Part shown: positions 43,554-52,890 of the stretch, in pieces | Layout: each line of letters opens with the position of its first letter | Position numbering within the stretch: the first letter of the stretch is position 1 | Assembly: GCF_021390495.1 (NCBI RefSeq) | Contig: NZ_JAJEJP010000001.1 | Span: 992,001 to 1,056,000 of the forward strand | Source of the DNA: Paraburkholderia sp. ZP32-5 | GTDB taxonomy: Bacteria; Pseudomonadota; Gammaproteobacteria; Burkholderiales; Burkholderiaceae | Direction: 5' to 3' | Length of the DNA: 64,000 bases | Made by a program: the position numbers and the translations under genes | Notes under the pieces: generated by a model | What the model was told of the DNA's origin: nothing | Databases searched by the model: none | What the model saw: the letters and a program-made list of their open reading frames with translations, nothing else

Positions 43554-46500
43554 ATGAAAAGCACATCGCTGAATCACGTTTATCGTCTGGTCTGGAGCTC
43601 CGCGTCGGACTGCTGGGTTGCCGTCGCCGAGAACTCGCCGGCGCGCGGCAAGCGCGGCGGCGTCAGCCGCAAACTGACGGCCGCGTTGCTGGCCGTGAGC
43701 GTCGGCTCGTTCGCGAGCGCGGCCTGGGCAGGCGGACCGCTGCCAACCGGCGGCGCGATCACCGCCGGCTCCGGCAGCATCGCGCAGTCCGGCACGCAAA
43801 TGACCGTCACCCAGACGAGCGACAAGCTGGTCACCAATTGGCGCAGCTTCGACATCGGCAGCAACGCCGGTGTGCGGTTCGTGCAGCCGGGCAAGAACAG
43901 CATCGCGCTGAACCGTGTGGTCGGCGGTGGCGGTCCCAGCGAGATTCTCGGCAACCTGAGCGCCAACGGCCAGGTGTGGCTGCTCAATCCCGGCGGCGTG
44001 GTGATCGGCAAAGGCGCCCAGGTCAACGTCGGCGGGCTGGTTGCATCGTCACTGAATATCAGCGACGACGATTTCCTCGCGGGTAAAGCGCATTTCACGG
44101 GCGGCGCCACGGGCGGAGCCGTGATCAACCAGGGCAACATCACGGCCGCGGGCGGCGTGGTCGCGCTGATCGGGCCGCAGGTCAGCAACAGCGGCACCAT
44201 CAGCACGCCCAACGGCAGCGTGGCGATGGCCGCGGGCGATGCGGTCAGCCTCGACTTCGAAGGCGATGGGCTCGTCAGCGTCAATGTCGATCGCGGCGTG
44301 CTCAATGCGCTGGTGCGCAACGACGGTGCGATTTCCGCCGACGGCGGCAGCGTGCTGCTCAGCGCGCGCGCGGCGGATGCCGCCATCAGCAGCGTTGTCA
44401 ACAACACCGGCGTCATCGAGGCGAAGAGCCTCGTATCGCGCAATGGCCGGATCGTGCTCGACAACGACACCGCGAACGGCACGACGAACGTGTCGGGCAC
44501 ATTGGATGTGTCGTCCACGACCGGGACTGGCGGCGACGTCATCGTCGCGGGAACGAACATCGCCGTGAACAGCGCGACGATCAACGCAAGCGGCGCGACC
44601 GGCGGCGGCACCGTCAAGGTCGGTGGCGGGCTCAAGGGTGAAGATGCCAGCATCGGCAACGCGCACTCGGTCACGACCGGCAACGACGTGAACGTATTCG
44701 CCGATGCGACCGGCAAGGGCGACGGCGGAACGGTCACGTTCTGGTCGGACGGCAACAACGATTTCGCCGGCAACATTTTCATCCGCGGCGGCGCCAATGG
44801 CGGAGACGGCGGCCTCGCGGAAGTATCGGGCAAGGGCGGGCTGCACTACACCGGCGTGACCAATGCACTCGCTCCGAAGGGCGTGGTCGGAGATTTGCTG
44901 CTCGATCCGACCACCATCGAAATTTATGGCGGCGATGACCCGGGTAATGGCGCGAGTTCCGGCTGGGGCACCACGGGCACCACCGGCGACATGAAGATCT
45001 ACGAAGGCACGCTCGAGAAGCAGACCGCGAACGTTGCGCTGCTCGCGTCGGGCGACATCACGTTCGAGGATCTGAACAAGGACGGCTCGGGCAACACCAT
45101 CACATCGACCACCACGCACGCGGCGCCGACGATCGACGGCCTGACGAACGCCTATGTCACCGGCGACGGCATGATCACGATGCAGCCCGGCGTGAGCGTG
45201 TATGTCGAGACGGTGGCGTCGTCGCACAGCTCGATACAGTTCATGAACAGCAACAACACGCTGGCTGTATCCGGCAACGCGTTCATCTACATGGAAGCAG
45301 GGGGATCGGGGACCGGCACGGTCGGTCAACCGCAAAGCGGCGGCTCGCTCGTCACCGGTAACTTCGGCGTGTTCAATCTGGTGGTCGGCAGCGACACGGA
45401 CGTGACAGATCCGTCCAATAACCTGGGCCCCGCCGACATGCCCGCGCACGTGGGTTCGAACTACAGGCTCGGCACCGCGTATACGACGCTTGCCGATCAT
45501 CCCGCGGCCGGCAGCATTACGTTGCTGGGCGCCGATGGTCTGGCCGTCAACGGCAACCTCACCACGCATGGCGGTTATGTCCGGGTATCGGGCGATGCTG
45601 ACAGCGGCGGCGTCGGGAACATCATCCTGAGCCATAACATCACCACCAATAACGGCAATCTCTATCTGGGCTTCGGCACGGATAGCACGTCATACGCGCT
45701 GCTGTCCGGTGTCACGAATCTGGGCAGTGGCCAGTTGTACACGGGGTTGGATATCGCCAGGGCGAAGGGCTTTACCGGCAATAGCCCCAACACTTCGTAC
45801 AACCAGTATGCGATGGGCTGGTCGGGTCTCGGCGGCGCCAGCGGCGGCGTCATTCTCGGCGGCCAACTGATCGTGTCGCAGTCCAATCTGGATCTGACCG
45901 GCTACACGATTCAGGGCGGCGCCGACATCCAGAACACGGGCGGCTCGGTCAGTCTCGGCAACGTCACGATGACGACCACCGACAAGGCGACCGGTCACGC
46001 GACGACATCGTCCGTCGTCGGCTTGCAGGGCTCCGAAATCACCCTCGACGCCGGTACCACGATCAATGGCCTGAGCAGCGTGGATCTGCAGCTCAAGTCC
46101 GAGAACGCCAGCGACAACCTGTTCTTCAACAACACCGAAGGCGTGATGTTGGGCAACGGTACGGTCAATCGCGACGGAACAGTGAGCGGCCAGACCACGC
46201 GCACGACCTTCATCAGCGAGACCGATCTGGCCAAGCTGGAAGCCGACGGCGTGCGCAGTCTGATCATCGGCCGCGCGGACGGCACCGGTACGACCGAAGT
46301 CGAATCGTCCGTCAATGGCATGGGCAGCGCCGTGACGCCGGGGTTCACGTTCAACGTGCCGGGAGAACTCGGGTTGATCAACGGCAACATCGTCGTCAAC
46401 GGCGCGTTGAGCAACAGCAGTGGTTCGGTGGTGCTGCAGGCGGAGAATGCCCGTGACGGGATCGATCAACTGGGCACGCTGCCGTCCGCCGGCCAGGCAT

Positions 46501-49500
46501 GGGTGGCCGGCGTCGCGAACAACGACAACATCACCGGTAACGTGACGATCACGGCTGACGGTACCGTGACCGCTGGGGACGACATCATTGCATCGTCGGC
46601 CAATGGCAATTTCGTCAACGATCGCGGTTCGGATGCATTCACGACGGGCGGCCGCTGGCTGACCTATTCGAACTCGCCCGACCTCGACGTGACCGGCGGC
46701 CTGACCTACGACTTCAAGATCTACAACGGGAACTACCTCGATGCCGACGGCGCGTTCGCTCAGGCCGACGGCACCTATAGCTACGCCAACGGTACCCAGG
46801 CCGACACGCATCCGGACACCCGGCTCATCGACGGCACGCACACGCTCATTCAGCTGCTGACGCTGACGGGCGGCTCCGGCGCATCGGCGTTCGACAACTC
46901 GATCGTCAACGGCAAGGTCTACAAGGTCTCGCCGACCGTGGAAGCGACGTTCGTCGGCGCGGTCACGAAGACTTACGACGGCACGACCGGCCTGACGAAC
47001 ACGACCGTCACGTATCAGGACGGCACCACCGGCTCGGCGCTGACGACCAGCGGCAACGTCAAACTCGTGAGCAACGGCATCGACGGCGACAACGTGCAGG
47101 TAGCGGTCAGTCAGATCGGCCTCGGCGGCGCGCAGTTCAGCGACAAGAACGCCAACCCGGACGGCTCGGTCAGCGTCAACGGCAGCACGGTCACGGTCGC
47201 GAACGGCAAGACGGTGAGCGCGACCGGCGTGACGATCGGCACGGCCACCAACGGCGGCGACAGCAATGCCGCCGACGATGACGTGTCGGGTCATCAGGTC
47301 CGCGTGTACGGCTACAACCTGAGTGGCGGCACGGGCGATGTCGGTGCGACGGGCGGCGCGATCCAGGGCAACATCGGCGTGATCAACCCGGCGACGGTGA
47401 CGGTCAGCGCGACAGCCGGCGGCAAGGTTTACGACGGCAACACGGGTGCTACGTTGAGCAATCCGCAGGTGGTCACCGGCGTGCTCGCCGGCGATGCCGG
47501 CAACGTGGCCGTCGCCGGCACCACGGGCACCTTCAGCGACAAGAACGTCGCCAACGGCAAGTCGGTGTATGGCACGGGCCTCACGCTGACCGGCACCGAA
47601 GCAGGCAACTACGTGATCGACTATGGCACCGCGGTCGCGACGGCCGACATCACGCAGAAAACGATCACCGCAACGGCGACGGCTAGCGACAAGGTTTACG
47701 ACGGCACGACCGCCGCGCAACTGAGCGATGTGACGCTGGCGGGTCTTATCAGCGGCGATACGGTCTCGGCCAGCGGTACCGGCAGTTTCGACACGAAGAA
47801 TGTCGGCAACGGTAAGGCGGTTGACGGCTCGGGTCTGTCGCTCGCGGGCGCTGATGCGGGCAACTATGTGATCGATACGTCGGCGCAGGTTGCGACTGCG
47901 GCCATTACACCGAAGTCGATTTCCGCAACGGCCACGGCGGGTGACAAGGTCTATGACGGCACCACCACAGCGCAACTCAGCGATGTGACGCTGGCGGGTC
48001 TTGTAAGTGGCGATACGGTTTCTGCTAGCGGCACAGGCAGCTTCGACACGAAGAATGTGGGCAACGGTAAGGCGGTTGATGGCTCGGGCCTGTCGCTCGC
48101 CGGTGCCGATGCGGGCAACTACGTGCTCGATACTTCGGCGCAGGTTGCGACTGCCGCGATCACGCCGAAGTCGATCTCCGCTACGGCGACGGCCGGCGAC
48201 AAGGTCTACGACGGCACCACGACCGCGCAGTTGAGCAACGTGACGCTGGCGGGTCTCGTGAGTGGCGATACGGTCTCCGCCAGCGGTACCGGCAGCTTCG
48301 ACACGAAGAATGTGGGCAACGGTAAGGCGGTTGATGGCTCGGGTCTGTCGCTCGCGGGTGCGGATGCAGGCAACTATGTGATCGATACGTCGGCGCAAGT
48401 TGCTACGGCAGCGATCACGCCGAAGTCGATTACGGCTTCGGCGACGGCGGGTGACAAGGTCTATGACGGCACGACCAGCGCTCAGCTGAGCAACGTGACG
48501 CTGGCAGGTCTCGTGAGCGGCGATACGGTTTCAGCGAGCGGCAGCACTGGTAGTTTCGACACCAAGAATGTCGGCAATGGCAAGGCAGTTGACGGTTCGG
48601 GCTTGTCGCTCACTGGTGCCGACGCAGGCAACTATGTGCTTGATACATCGGCGCAAGTAGCCACGGCAGCCATCACGCCGAAAACGCTCACGGCTTCGGC
48701 CACGGCTGGCGATAAGGTCTACGACGGCACCACCACCGCACAGTTGAGCAACGTTGCGCTGTCGGGTCTCGTGGGCGGCGATACGGTCTCGGCCAGCGGT
48801 ACTGGCAGCTTCGATACGAAGAATGTGGGCAACGGTAAGGCGGTTGACGGCTTGGGCCTGTCGCTCGCCGGTGCCGATGCGGGCAACTATGTGCTCGATA
48901 CGTCGGCGCAGATTGCTACGGCCGCCATTACGCCGAAGTCGATTTCCGCTACGGCCACGGCGGGTGACAAGGTCTACGACGGCACCACTACCGCGCAACT
49001 GAGCAACGTGGCGCTGGCGGGTCTTGTGAGCGGCGATACGGTCTCCGCTAGCGGTACCGGCAGCTTCGACACGAAGAATGTGGGCAACGGCAAGGCGGTT
49101 GACGGCTCGGGCCTGTCGCTCGCGGGTGCCGATGCAGGCAACTATGTGCTCGATACATCGGCGCAAGTGGCCACGGCGGCGATCACGCCGAAAACGCTCA
49201 CGGCTTCGGCCACGGCTGGCGACAAGGTCTATGACGGCACGACTAACGCGCAGTTGAGCAACGTGACGCTGGCCGGTCTCGTCGGTAGCGATACGGTTTC
49301 GGCGACTGGCAGCACCGGCAGCTTCGACACGAAGAACGTCGGCAATGGCAAGGCAGTTGACGGCTCGGGCCTGTCGCTCGCCGGTGCCGATGCAGGCAAC
49401 TACGTGCTCGATACGTCGGCACAGGTAGCCACTGCAGCCATCACGCCGAAAACGATCACCGTAACCGGCACAGTCTCCGGCAAGACGTACGACGGCACCA

Positions 49501-50378
49501 CCGCGGCGCAACTGGCCAACGTCGCACTGAATTCGGGGGACATCATCTCCGGTGACGACCTCGGTGTGGCCGGCAACACGGGAAGCTTCGACAACCAGAA
49601 CGTCGGCGCAGGCAAGTCGGTCTACGGCACGGGCTTGTCGCTCACCGGCGCGGACAAGGGCAACTACGTGCTCGACACGCAGGCTGCAATCGGCACGGGT
49701 GACATCTCCACCAATTACTCGCCGGTAGCGCTGGTTGCGCCGACTCAGGGCGTGAACGGCACGGCCAGGTCCGATCAGAATGCCAGCGGCAGCGGCAATC
49801 ATGCGGCGGGCGACAGCGTCGCCACGCTCGGCACGACGCCACAGTCGGTGGCCGGACTGTATGACGGGCTGCCGGGCAGCAACACGTCGCAAGGGATGCA
49901 CGACGTCGACACTGCGACTCCGGTGCTGGACACGTCGATCGTCAGAGCCAACGGCTGGACCAGTCTGGCCCTCGGCGACGAGAAGGAGGAGCCCGCCGCG
50001 CACAACACGCTGGTCGTGTTCCGCGCCGAGAGCGCCGATAAGCTCGACAACAAGGGTACTTACGAAGTCGTCGACAAGGGCAACGACATCGCGCTGGAAG
50101 GCGTCGCCACGCTCGGCTCGAACACGCCCGATCTGGGTGTCGCTGGAGGCGAGTGGGTCCGCGGCGTGGTCGCACGCGCCGATGGCGAACTACTCGAGAT
50201 GCGTGTGCGCCTGCTCAACGACGGCACGCTGCTCGTGAATCTGCCGTCCAATGTGTCGCAACAGCGCGACGAGGACGCGGCGGGTTACGGGTTGGCAGTC
50301 GCGAGAAAACGGCTCGGTGTGCATGTGCAGGCTATCAAGGCCGTGGTGCTGGAGGCGTCGAATAGCCAGCAAAGCTGA
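43554..50378 (+). CDS. TpsA exoprotein, filamentous haemagglutinin-type adhesin with YDG repeats
   Basis: The 2274-residue protein begins with an extended signal peptide region (ESPR; NHVYRLVWSSASDCWVAVAE), then a hydrophobic core and cleavage at AAWA|GG (~59). The TPS secretion domain follows (DKLVTNWRSFDIGSNAGVRF, ANGQVWLLNPGGVVIG). The middle is a beta-helix-like Gly/Asn/Thr-rich region. From about residue 1280 an array of ~85-residue YDG-type repeats (KVYDGTT, LAGADAGNYV) ends near ~2055, followed by a distinct C-terminal region ending in a basic/acidic helix (AIKAVVLEASNSQQS). No VENN motif or CdiA-like toxin tip is seen. It is probably a surface adhesin or biofilm factor. Confidence 0.9.
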   Translation: MKSTSLNHVYRLVWSSASDCWVAVAENSPARGKRGGVSRKLTAALLAVSVGSFASAAWAGGPLPTGGAITAGSGSIAQSGTQMTVTQTSDKLVTNWRSFDIGSNAGVRFVQPGKNSIALNRVVGGGGPSEILGNLSANGQVWLLNPGGVVIGKGAQVNVGGLVASSLNISDDDFLAGKAHFTGGATGGAVINQGNITAAGGVVALIGPQVSNSGTISTPNGSVAMAAGDAVSLDFEGDGLVSVNVDRGVLNALVRNDGAISADGGSVLLSARAADAAISSVVNNTGVIEAKSLVSRNGRIVLDNDTANGTTNVSGTLDVSSTTGTGGDVIVAGTNIAVNSATINASGATGGGTVKVGGGLKGEDASIGNAHSVTTGNDVNVFADATGKGDGGTVTFWSDGNNDFAGNIFIRGGANGGDGGLAEVSGKGGLHYTGVTNALAPKGVVGDLLLDPTTIEIYGGDDPGNGASSGWGTTGTTGDMKIYEGTLEKQTANVALLASGDITFEDLNKDGSGNTITSTTTHAAPTIDGLTNAYVTGDGMITMQPGVSVYVETVASSHSSIQFMNSNNTLAVSGNAFIYMEAGGSGTGTVGQPQSGGSLVTGNFGVFNLVVGSDTDVTDPSNNLGPADMPAHVGSNYRLGTAYTTLADHPAAGSITLLGADGLAVNGNLTTHGGYVRVSGDADSGGVGNIILSHNITTNNGNLYLGFGTDSTSYALLSGVTNLGSGQLYTGLDIARAKGFTGNSPNTSYNQYAMGWSGLGGASGGVILGGQLIVSQSNLDLTGYTIQGGADIQNTGGSVSLGNVTMTTTDKATGHATTSSVVGLQGSEITLDAGTTINGLSSVDLQLKSENASDNLFFNNTEGVMLGNGTVNRDGTVSGQTTRTTFISETDLAKLEADGVRSLIIGRADGTGTTEVESSVNGMGSAVTPGFTFNVPGELGLINGNIVVNGALSNSSGSVVLQAENARDGIDQLGTLPSAGQAWVAGVANNDNITGNVTITADGTVTAGDDIIASSANGNFVNDRGSDAFTTGGRWLTYSNSPDLDVTGGLTYDFKIYNGNYLDADGAFAQADGTYSYANGTQADTHPDTRLIDGTHTLIQLLTLTGGSGASAFDNSIVNGKVYKVSPTVEATFVGAVTKTYDGTTGLTNTTVTYQDGTTGSALTTSGNVKLVSNGIDGDNVQVAVSQIGLGGAQFSDKNANPDGSVSVNGSTVTVANGKTVSATGVTIGTATNGGDSNAADDDVSGHQVRVYGYNLSGGTGDVGATGGAIQGNIGVINPATVTVSATAGGKVYDGNTGATLSNPQVVTGVLAGDAGNVAVAGTTGTFSDKNVANGKSVYGTGLTLTGTEAGNYVIDYGTAVATADITQKTITATATASDKVYDGTTAAQLSDVTLAGLISGDTVSASGTGSFDTKNVGNGKAVDGSGLSLAGADAGNYVIDTSAQVATAAITPKSISATATAGDKVYDGTTTAQLSDVTLAGLVSGDTVSASGTGSFDTKNVGNGKAVDGSGLSLAGADAGNYVLDTSAQVATAAITPKSISATATAGDKVYDGTTTAQLSNVTLAGLVSGDTVSASGTGSFDTKNVGNGKAVDGSGLSLAGADAGNYVIDTSAQVATAAITPKSITASATAGDKVYDGTTSAQLSNVTLAGLVSGDTVSASGSTGSFDTKNVGNGKAVDGSGLSLTGADAGNYVLDTSAQVATAAITPKTLTASATAGDKVYDGTTTAQLSNVALSGLVGGDTVSASGTGSFDTKNVGNGKAVDGLGLSLAGADAGNYVLDTSAQIATAAITPKSISATATAGDKVYDGTTTAQLSNVALAGLVSGDTVSASGTGSFDTKNVGNGKAVDGSGLSLAGADAGNYVLDTSAQVATAAITPKTLTASATAGDKVYDGTTNAQLSNVTLAGLVGSDTVSATGSTGSFDTKNVGNGKAVDGSGLSLAGADAGNYVLDTSAQVATAAITPKTITVTGTVSGKTYDGTTAAQLANVALNSGDIISGDDLGVAGNTGSFDNQNVGAGKSVYGTGLSLTGADKGNYVLDTQAAIGTGDISTNYSPVALVAPTQGVNGTARSDQNASGSGNHAAGDSVATLGTTPQSVAGLYDGLPGSNTSQGMHDVDTATPVLDTSIVRANGWTSLALGDEKEEPAAHNTLVVFRAESADKLDNKGTYEVVDKGNDIALEGVATLGSNTPDLGVAGGEWVRGVVARADGELLEMRVRLLNDGTLLVNLPSNVSQQRDEDAAGYGLAVARKRLGVHVQAIKAVVLEASNSQQS
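47400..49720 (+). repeat. Tandem YDG repeats in tpsA (255/258-bp units)
   Basis: About nine units, the inner ones almost identical in DNA. Markers GACAAGGT(C/T)TA occur at 47688, 47943, 48198, 48453, 48711, 48966, 49221 and a variant at 49479, giving spacings of 255, 255, 255, 258, 255, 255 and 258 bases. The two 258-base units contain an extra Ser codon (GSTGSF in place of GTGSF). The first unit (47421) and the last are more diverged. Confidence 0.93.
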
Positions 50379-50403
50379 CGTTGAGATGGAGTCGTGTAAC
50401 AAG

Positions 50404-50440
50404 AAGCCGGTCCCTTGGTGTATGGGACCGGCTTTTTTTC
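50404..50440 (+). terminator. Terminator of the tps operon
   Basis: A 10-bp stem AGCCGGTCCC / GGGACCGGCT with a 9-base loop is followed by seven Ts. It begins 26 bases after the tpsA stop and is shared with the convergent hydrolase gene. Confidence 0.92.
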
Positions 50441-50451
50441 GGCCACGCTAA

Positions 50452-51249
50452 TCAAACGACGTCGCGCTTCAGAAAACCTTCGACAACGGTTGCGAAATAC
50501 GGCGGACATTCCTGCATCGGGTAATGACCGCAGTTAGAGATAACGTGCAGTTCCGCGTTCAGATGCCACGCGAGAAAGGTCCGCTTCATTGCCTCTGAAT
50601 CAAGCCCCGGATCCTTATCGCCGACGATGACCAGATACGGTGTTTGAAGGCCTCGAACGTCATCGACAAAGTTAGCGGTGGTCAGCATGTCGAGGTATCT
50701 GCTCCTGCAGGTGAATGCGACCGTATCGCGGCTTTGTCGTACCTTGCGATCTGCCCACGTGTCGGAAAGACCTCCGGTGACGAACTTGAACAGGCGGCGA
50801 AGGGCGTCGTCGTCTTCTATCGTGCTGTCGAAGAAAGCCCGGGCGTCCGGGCTTAGCCGATTTCCAGCGGCGGAAACGGGACACACGGCGATCGCGCTCG
50901 CGATGCGAGACGGAGCGTCCGCGGCCATGCGCTGCGTGATCATTCCGGTCATCGAGTGGCCGATTACATGGAAGCGCGTCCAGCCGAGCTGATCGGCGAG
51001 CATCAGGCAATCGGCGGCCATCTCTTCTATCGTGAATTCGCCGGCCAGTTCGATGGATAGACCGTAGCCGCGCAAATCGACGAAAACGTATGTGAATGCG
51101 CGGTCGTCGAGCCAGGGGATCAGCGCATCGTAGCTGGAGTGGTCGCCGAGCCAGTCATGCATGACCAGCACGCGAATGGGGCCATTGCCGTATTGCACAT
51201 ATCCGAGGCTAGTGTCGGATCCGCGACGGACTTCAACGGTTGCTTTCAT
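50452..51249 (-). CDS. Alpha/beta-hydrolase
   Basis: A 265-residue alpha/beta-hydrolase. The nucleophile elbow is VIGHSMTGM, the acid Asp is in IVGDKDPGLDS and the catalytic His in NCGHYPMQEC; the oxyanion region is VMHDWLGDHSSYDALIPWLD. Substrate cannot be predicted. ATG 51249 is chosen over an upstream in-frame start because MKATVEVRRGSDTSLGY is the usual N-terminus. The gene stands alone between two terminators. Confidence 0.88.
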   Translation of the reverse strand: MKATVEVRRGSDTSLGYVQYGNGPIRVLVMHDWLGDHSSYDALIPWLDDRAFTYVFVDLRGYGLSIELAGEFTIEEMAADCLMLADQLGWTRFHVIGHSMTGMITQRMAADAPSRIASAIAVCPVSAAGNRLSPDARAFFDSTIEDDDALRRLFKFVTGGLSDTWADRKVRQSRDTVAFTCRSRYLDMLTTANFVDDVRGLQTPYLVIVGDKDPGLDSEAMKRTFLAWHLNAELHVISNCGHYPMQECPPYFATVVEGFLKRDVV

Positions 51250-51283
51250 TTCAAGGTTCCATTCAGATGGGGGAACCAAAACG

Positions 51284-51318
51284 AAACGCCCTCCCGGCGT
51301 GAACCGGGAGGGCGTTTT
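51284..51318 (-). terminator. Terminator of the GNAT gene
   Basis: A 13-bp stem AACGCCCTCCCGG / CCGGGAGGGCGTT with a 6-base loop. On the minus strand it is followed by TTCGTTTTGG. It lies ~115 bases after the GNAT stop. Confidence 0.8.
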
Positions 51319-51433
51319 GAAAGTGAGGGCATCGTATCAATCGAGTGAGGGCGGGTCAATGGGTGGGCGCAGCGCGGGCTATTCGTTTGCTATCAGTGAA
51401 AAGCCACAGGGGATTTCGCGCTCGCTCACGGCT

Positions 51434-51877
51434 TCAGCATTCGACTGGCTTGCGAACGTAATAGATATCCCATTCGGCTTCAGCACACTTCGCGAAGCCA
51501 TGCCGTTGATAAAAGCGGTTTGAATCGCTACCGCGCAATGCGCCTAAGCGGATCTCCATATGATGAGCGTCGGCATCTTTGAGTACATCCAGTAAGACTG
51601 CTGCGCCAATGCCCTTTCCCTGATGGTCCGGCAGGATATAAAAATGATCCAGAAGCCAGTGATCTTCGCGAGGGCAAACCTGGATGAAGCCCACGCGAAC
51701 GCCATCGATCTCGATGAATCGACATTGCGAAGGATCGAACGATGCCAGAAAGCGCTCGCGAGCGCGTTGTGCGTCAAAGCGTCCAATGTGTTCCAGACTC
51801 TCGCGCATCGCGGCAATGCGAATGTCGACGAGGGCGTCGGCATCGGATGGATTTGTGGCAGCGAAGCCCGGATTCAT
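51434..51877 (-). CDS. GNAT-family N-acetyltransferase
   Basis: The 147-residue protein has the acetyl-CoA motif YILPDHQGKGIGAAVLLDV, preceded by the strand GVRVGFIQVCPRED and followed by GSDSNRFYQRHGFAKC. The acceptor substrate is unknown. It is closely followed upstream by an orphan solute-binding-like gene on the same strand (46 bases). Confidence 0.9.
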   Translation of the reverse strand: MNPGFAATNPSDADALVDIRIAAMRESLEHIGRFDAQRARERFLASFDPSQCRFIEIDGVRVGFIQVCPREDHWLLDHFYILPDHQGKGIGAAVLLDVLKDADAHHMEIRLGALRGSDSNRFYQRHGFAKCAEAEWDIYYVRKPVEC

Positions 51878-51922
51878 AGGTGACTATTCCCTGGTGGTCG
51901 CCTTCAATGTCGGGGCGCACAC

Positions 51923-52654
51923 TCAACAGGCAAGCGCCGGATCAATCTCATTGCCCGTCAAGCCGAACTTCGCCATGCGAGCGCGATGATCCGGCGACCC
52001 AAGATATAAACGAAGTTGAGCGTTGACCGCGTTGAGCAGATCGCTGTTTTCTCTGCTGAACGAGAACGCACCGGGCGGCGGCTTCAACGGCCTGTCATTC
52101 GCTCCAGGCCGATGCTCTACGGCCTCAAGCATCGAACTGCCGATACGATTCGCCAGTATCCGGTTTCCCAGCGCAGTGCTCGCATACGCATCGATTACTC
52201 CCGAGCGAACCGCTTCGATAGCATCGGCCTGCTGTTCGAAGATGACGATCTGATCATCACTCACGCCCGACGCTTTCGCCGAGTCGTGCTGCACCTGTCC
52301 CGCGATGATTCCAACGCGTGCGTCGTCACGTTGGGCGCATGACGCGTAGCTGTCGAGCGCTTTCGGATTGCCGGCCCGAACCAGGAACCCGTCTCCCATC
52401 GCCCATACGGGTACGCTGAACGCAACCAGATTGGCGCGTTCAGGCGTAACGAACAGTGGAACATTCATGTCCCAGTGGCCCGCTGCGACGCCAGGCAGCA
52501 ATTCGCTGAACGTCGTCAGCCGATGTTCGATTTGGGTGACACCGATTGCCCGAAGAACCTCGTTGGCCAGATCGATGTCCGCACCGGTAGCGGTGTGATC
52601 CGCTTCCGTCCAGCCGAACGGCGGCTCTTCGATGTACGCAATCGTTACCTTCAT
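51923..52654 (-). CDS. Amino-acid-type solute-binding protein (SBP family 3), no signal peptide visible
   Basis: A 243-residue protein with the SBP_bac_3 pattern: MKVTIAYIEEPPFGWTEADH, GADIDLANEVLRAIGV, WDMNVPLFVTPERANLVAFS, and VIDAYASTALGNRIL. It binds polar amino acids in the family. Unusually, it begins directly with the mature-domain strand and has no secretion signal or lipobox; no ABC transporter genes adjoin. Either the true N-terminus is lost, or it works as a cytoplasmic binding protein or enzyme. Confidence 0.8.
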   Translation of the reverse strand: MKVTIAYIEEPPFGWTEADHTATGADIDLANEVLRAIGVTQIEHRLTTFSELLPGVAAGHWDMNVPLFVTPERANLVAFSVPVWAMGDGFLVRAGNPKALDSYASCAQRDDARVGIIAGQVQHDSAKASGVSDDQIVIFEQQADAIEAVRSGVIDAYASTALGNRILANRIGSSMLEAVEHRPGANDRPLKPPPGAFSFSRENSDLLNAVNAQLRLYLGSPDHRARMAKFGLTGNEIDPALAC

Positions 52655-52890
52655 GATCGTGTCTCGTCAAATAGGAACGGCCATCGAATCTGCGCAGCCG
52701 ATTGCTGGTGATTCTACCGGCATGCATGCACGTCGCGTGTTGGCTGCACTTTGTCGTTTGTTGATCAGCCTGATATGCCGGCGGGCAGGGCCGATCCCGG
52801 AACAGACGCAACCAGGACCTTATACGCGCGTGCTGCCCGGCGATGCAGGTCATTGACTCGAACGAGACGTTCTTTTCGCGTCGACGCTCA

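Noticed and set aside
45690..48398. A 902-codon open frame antisense to tpsA
   Set aside because: It is a by-product of the GC-rich, repetitive tpsA sequence. It repeats with the same 85-residue period and has an Arg/Asp/His-rich composition typical of antisense frames.
47400..49720. CRISPR-like regular repeats
   Set aside because: The units are 255/258 bases long, in frame and encode YDG repeats. There are no short repeats with unique spacers.
43554..50378. TpsA as a CdiA contact-dependent-inhibition toxin
   Set aside because: No VENN-type motif, no variable toxin tip and no small immunity gene between tpsA and the terminator.
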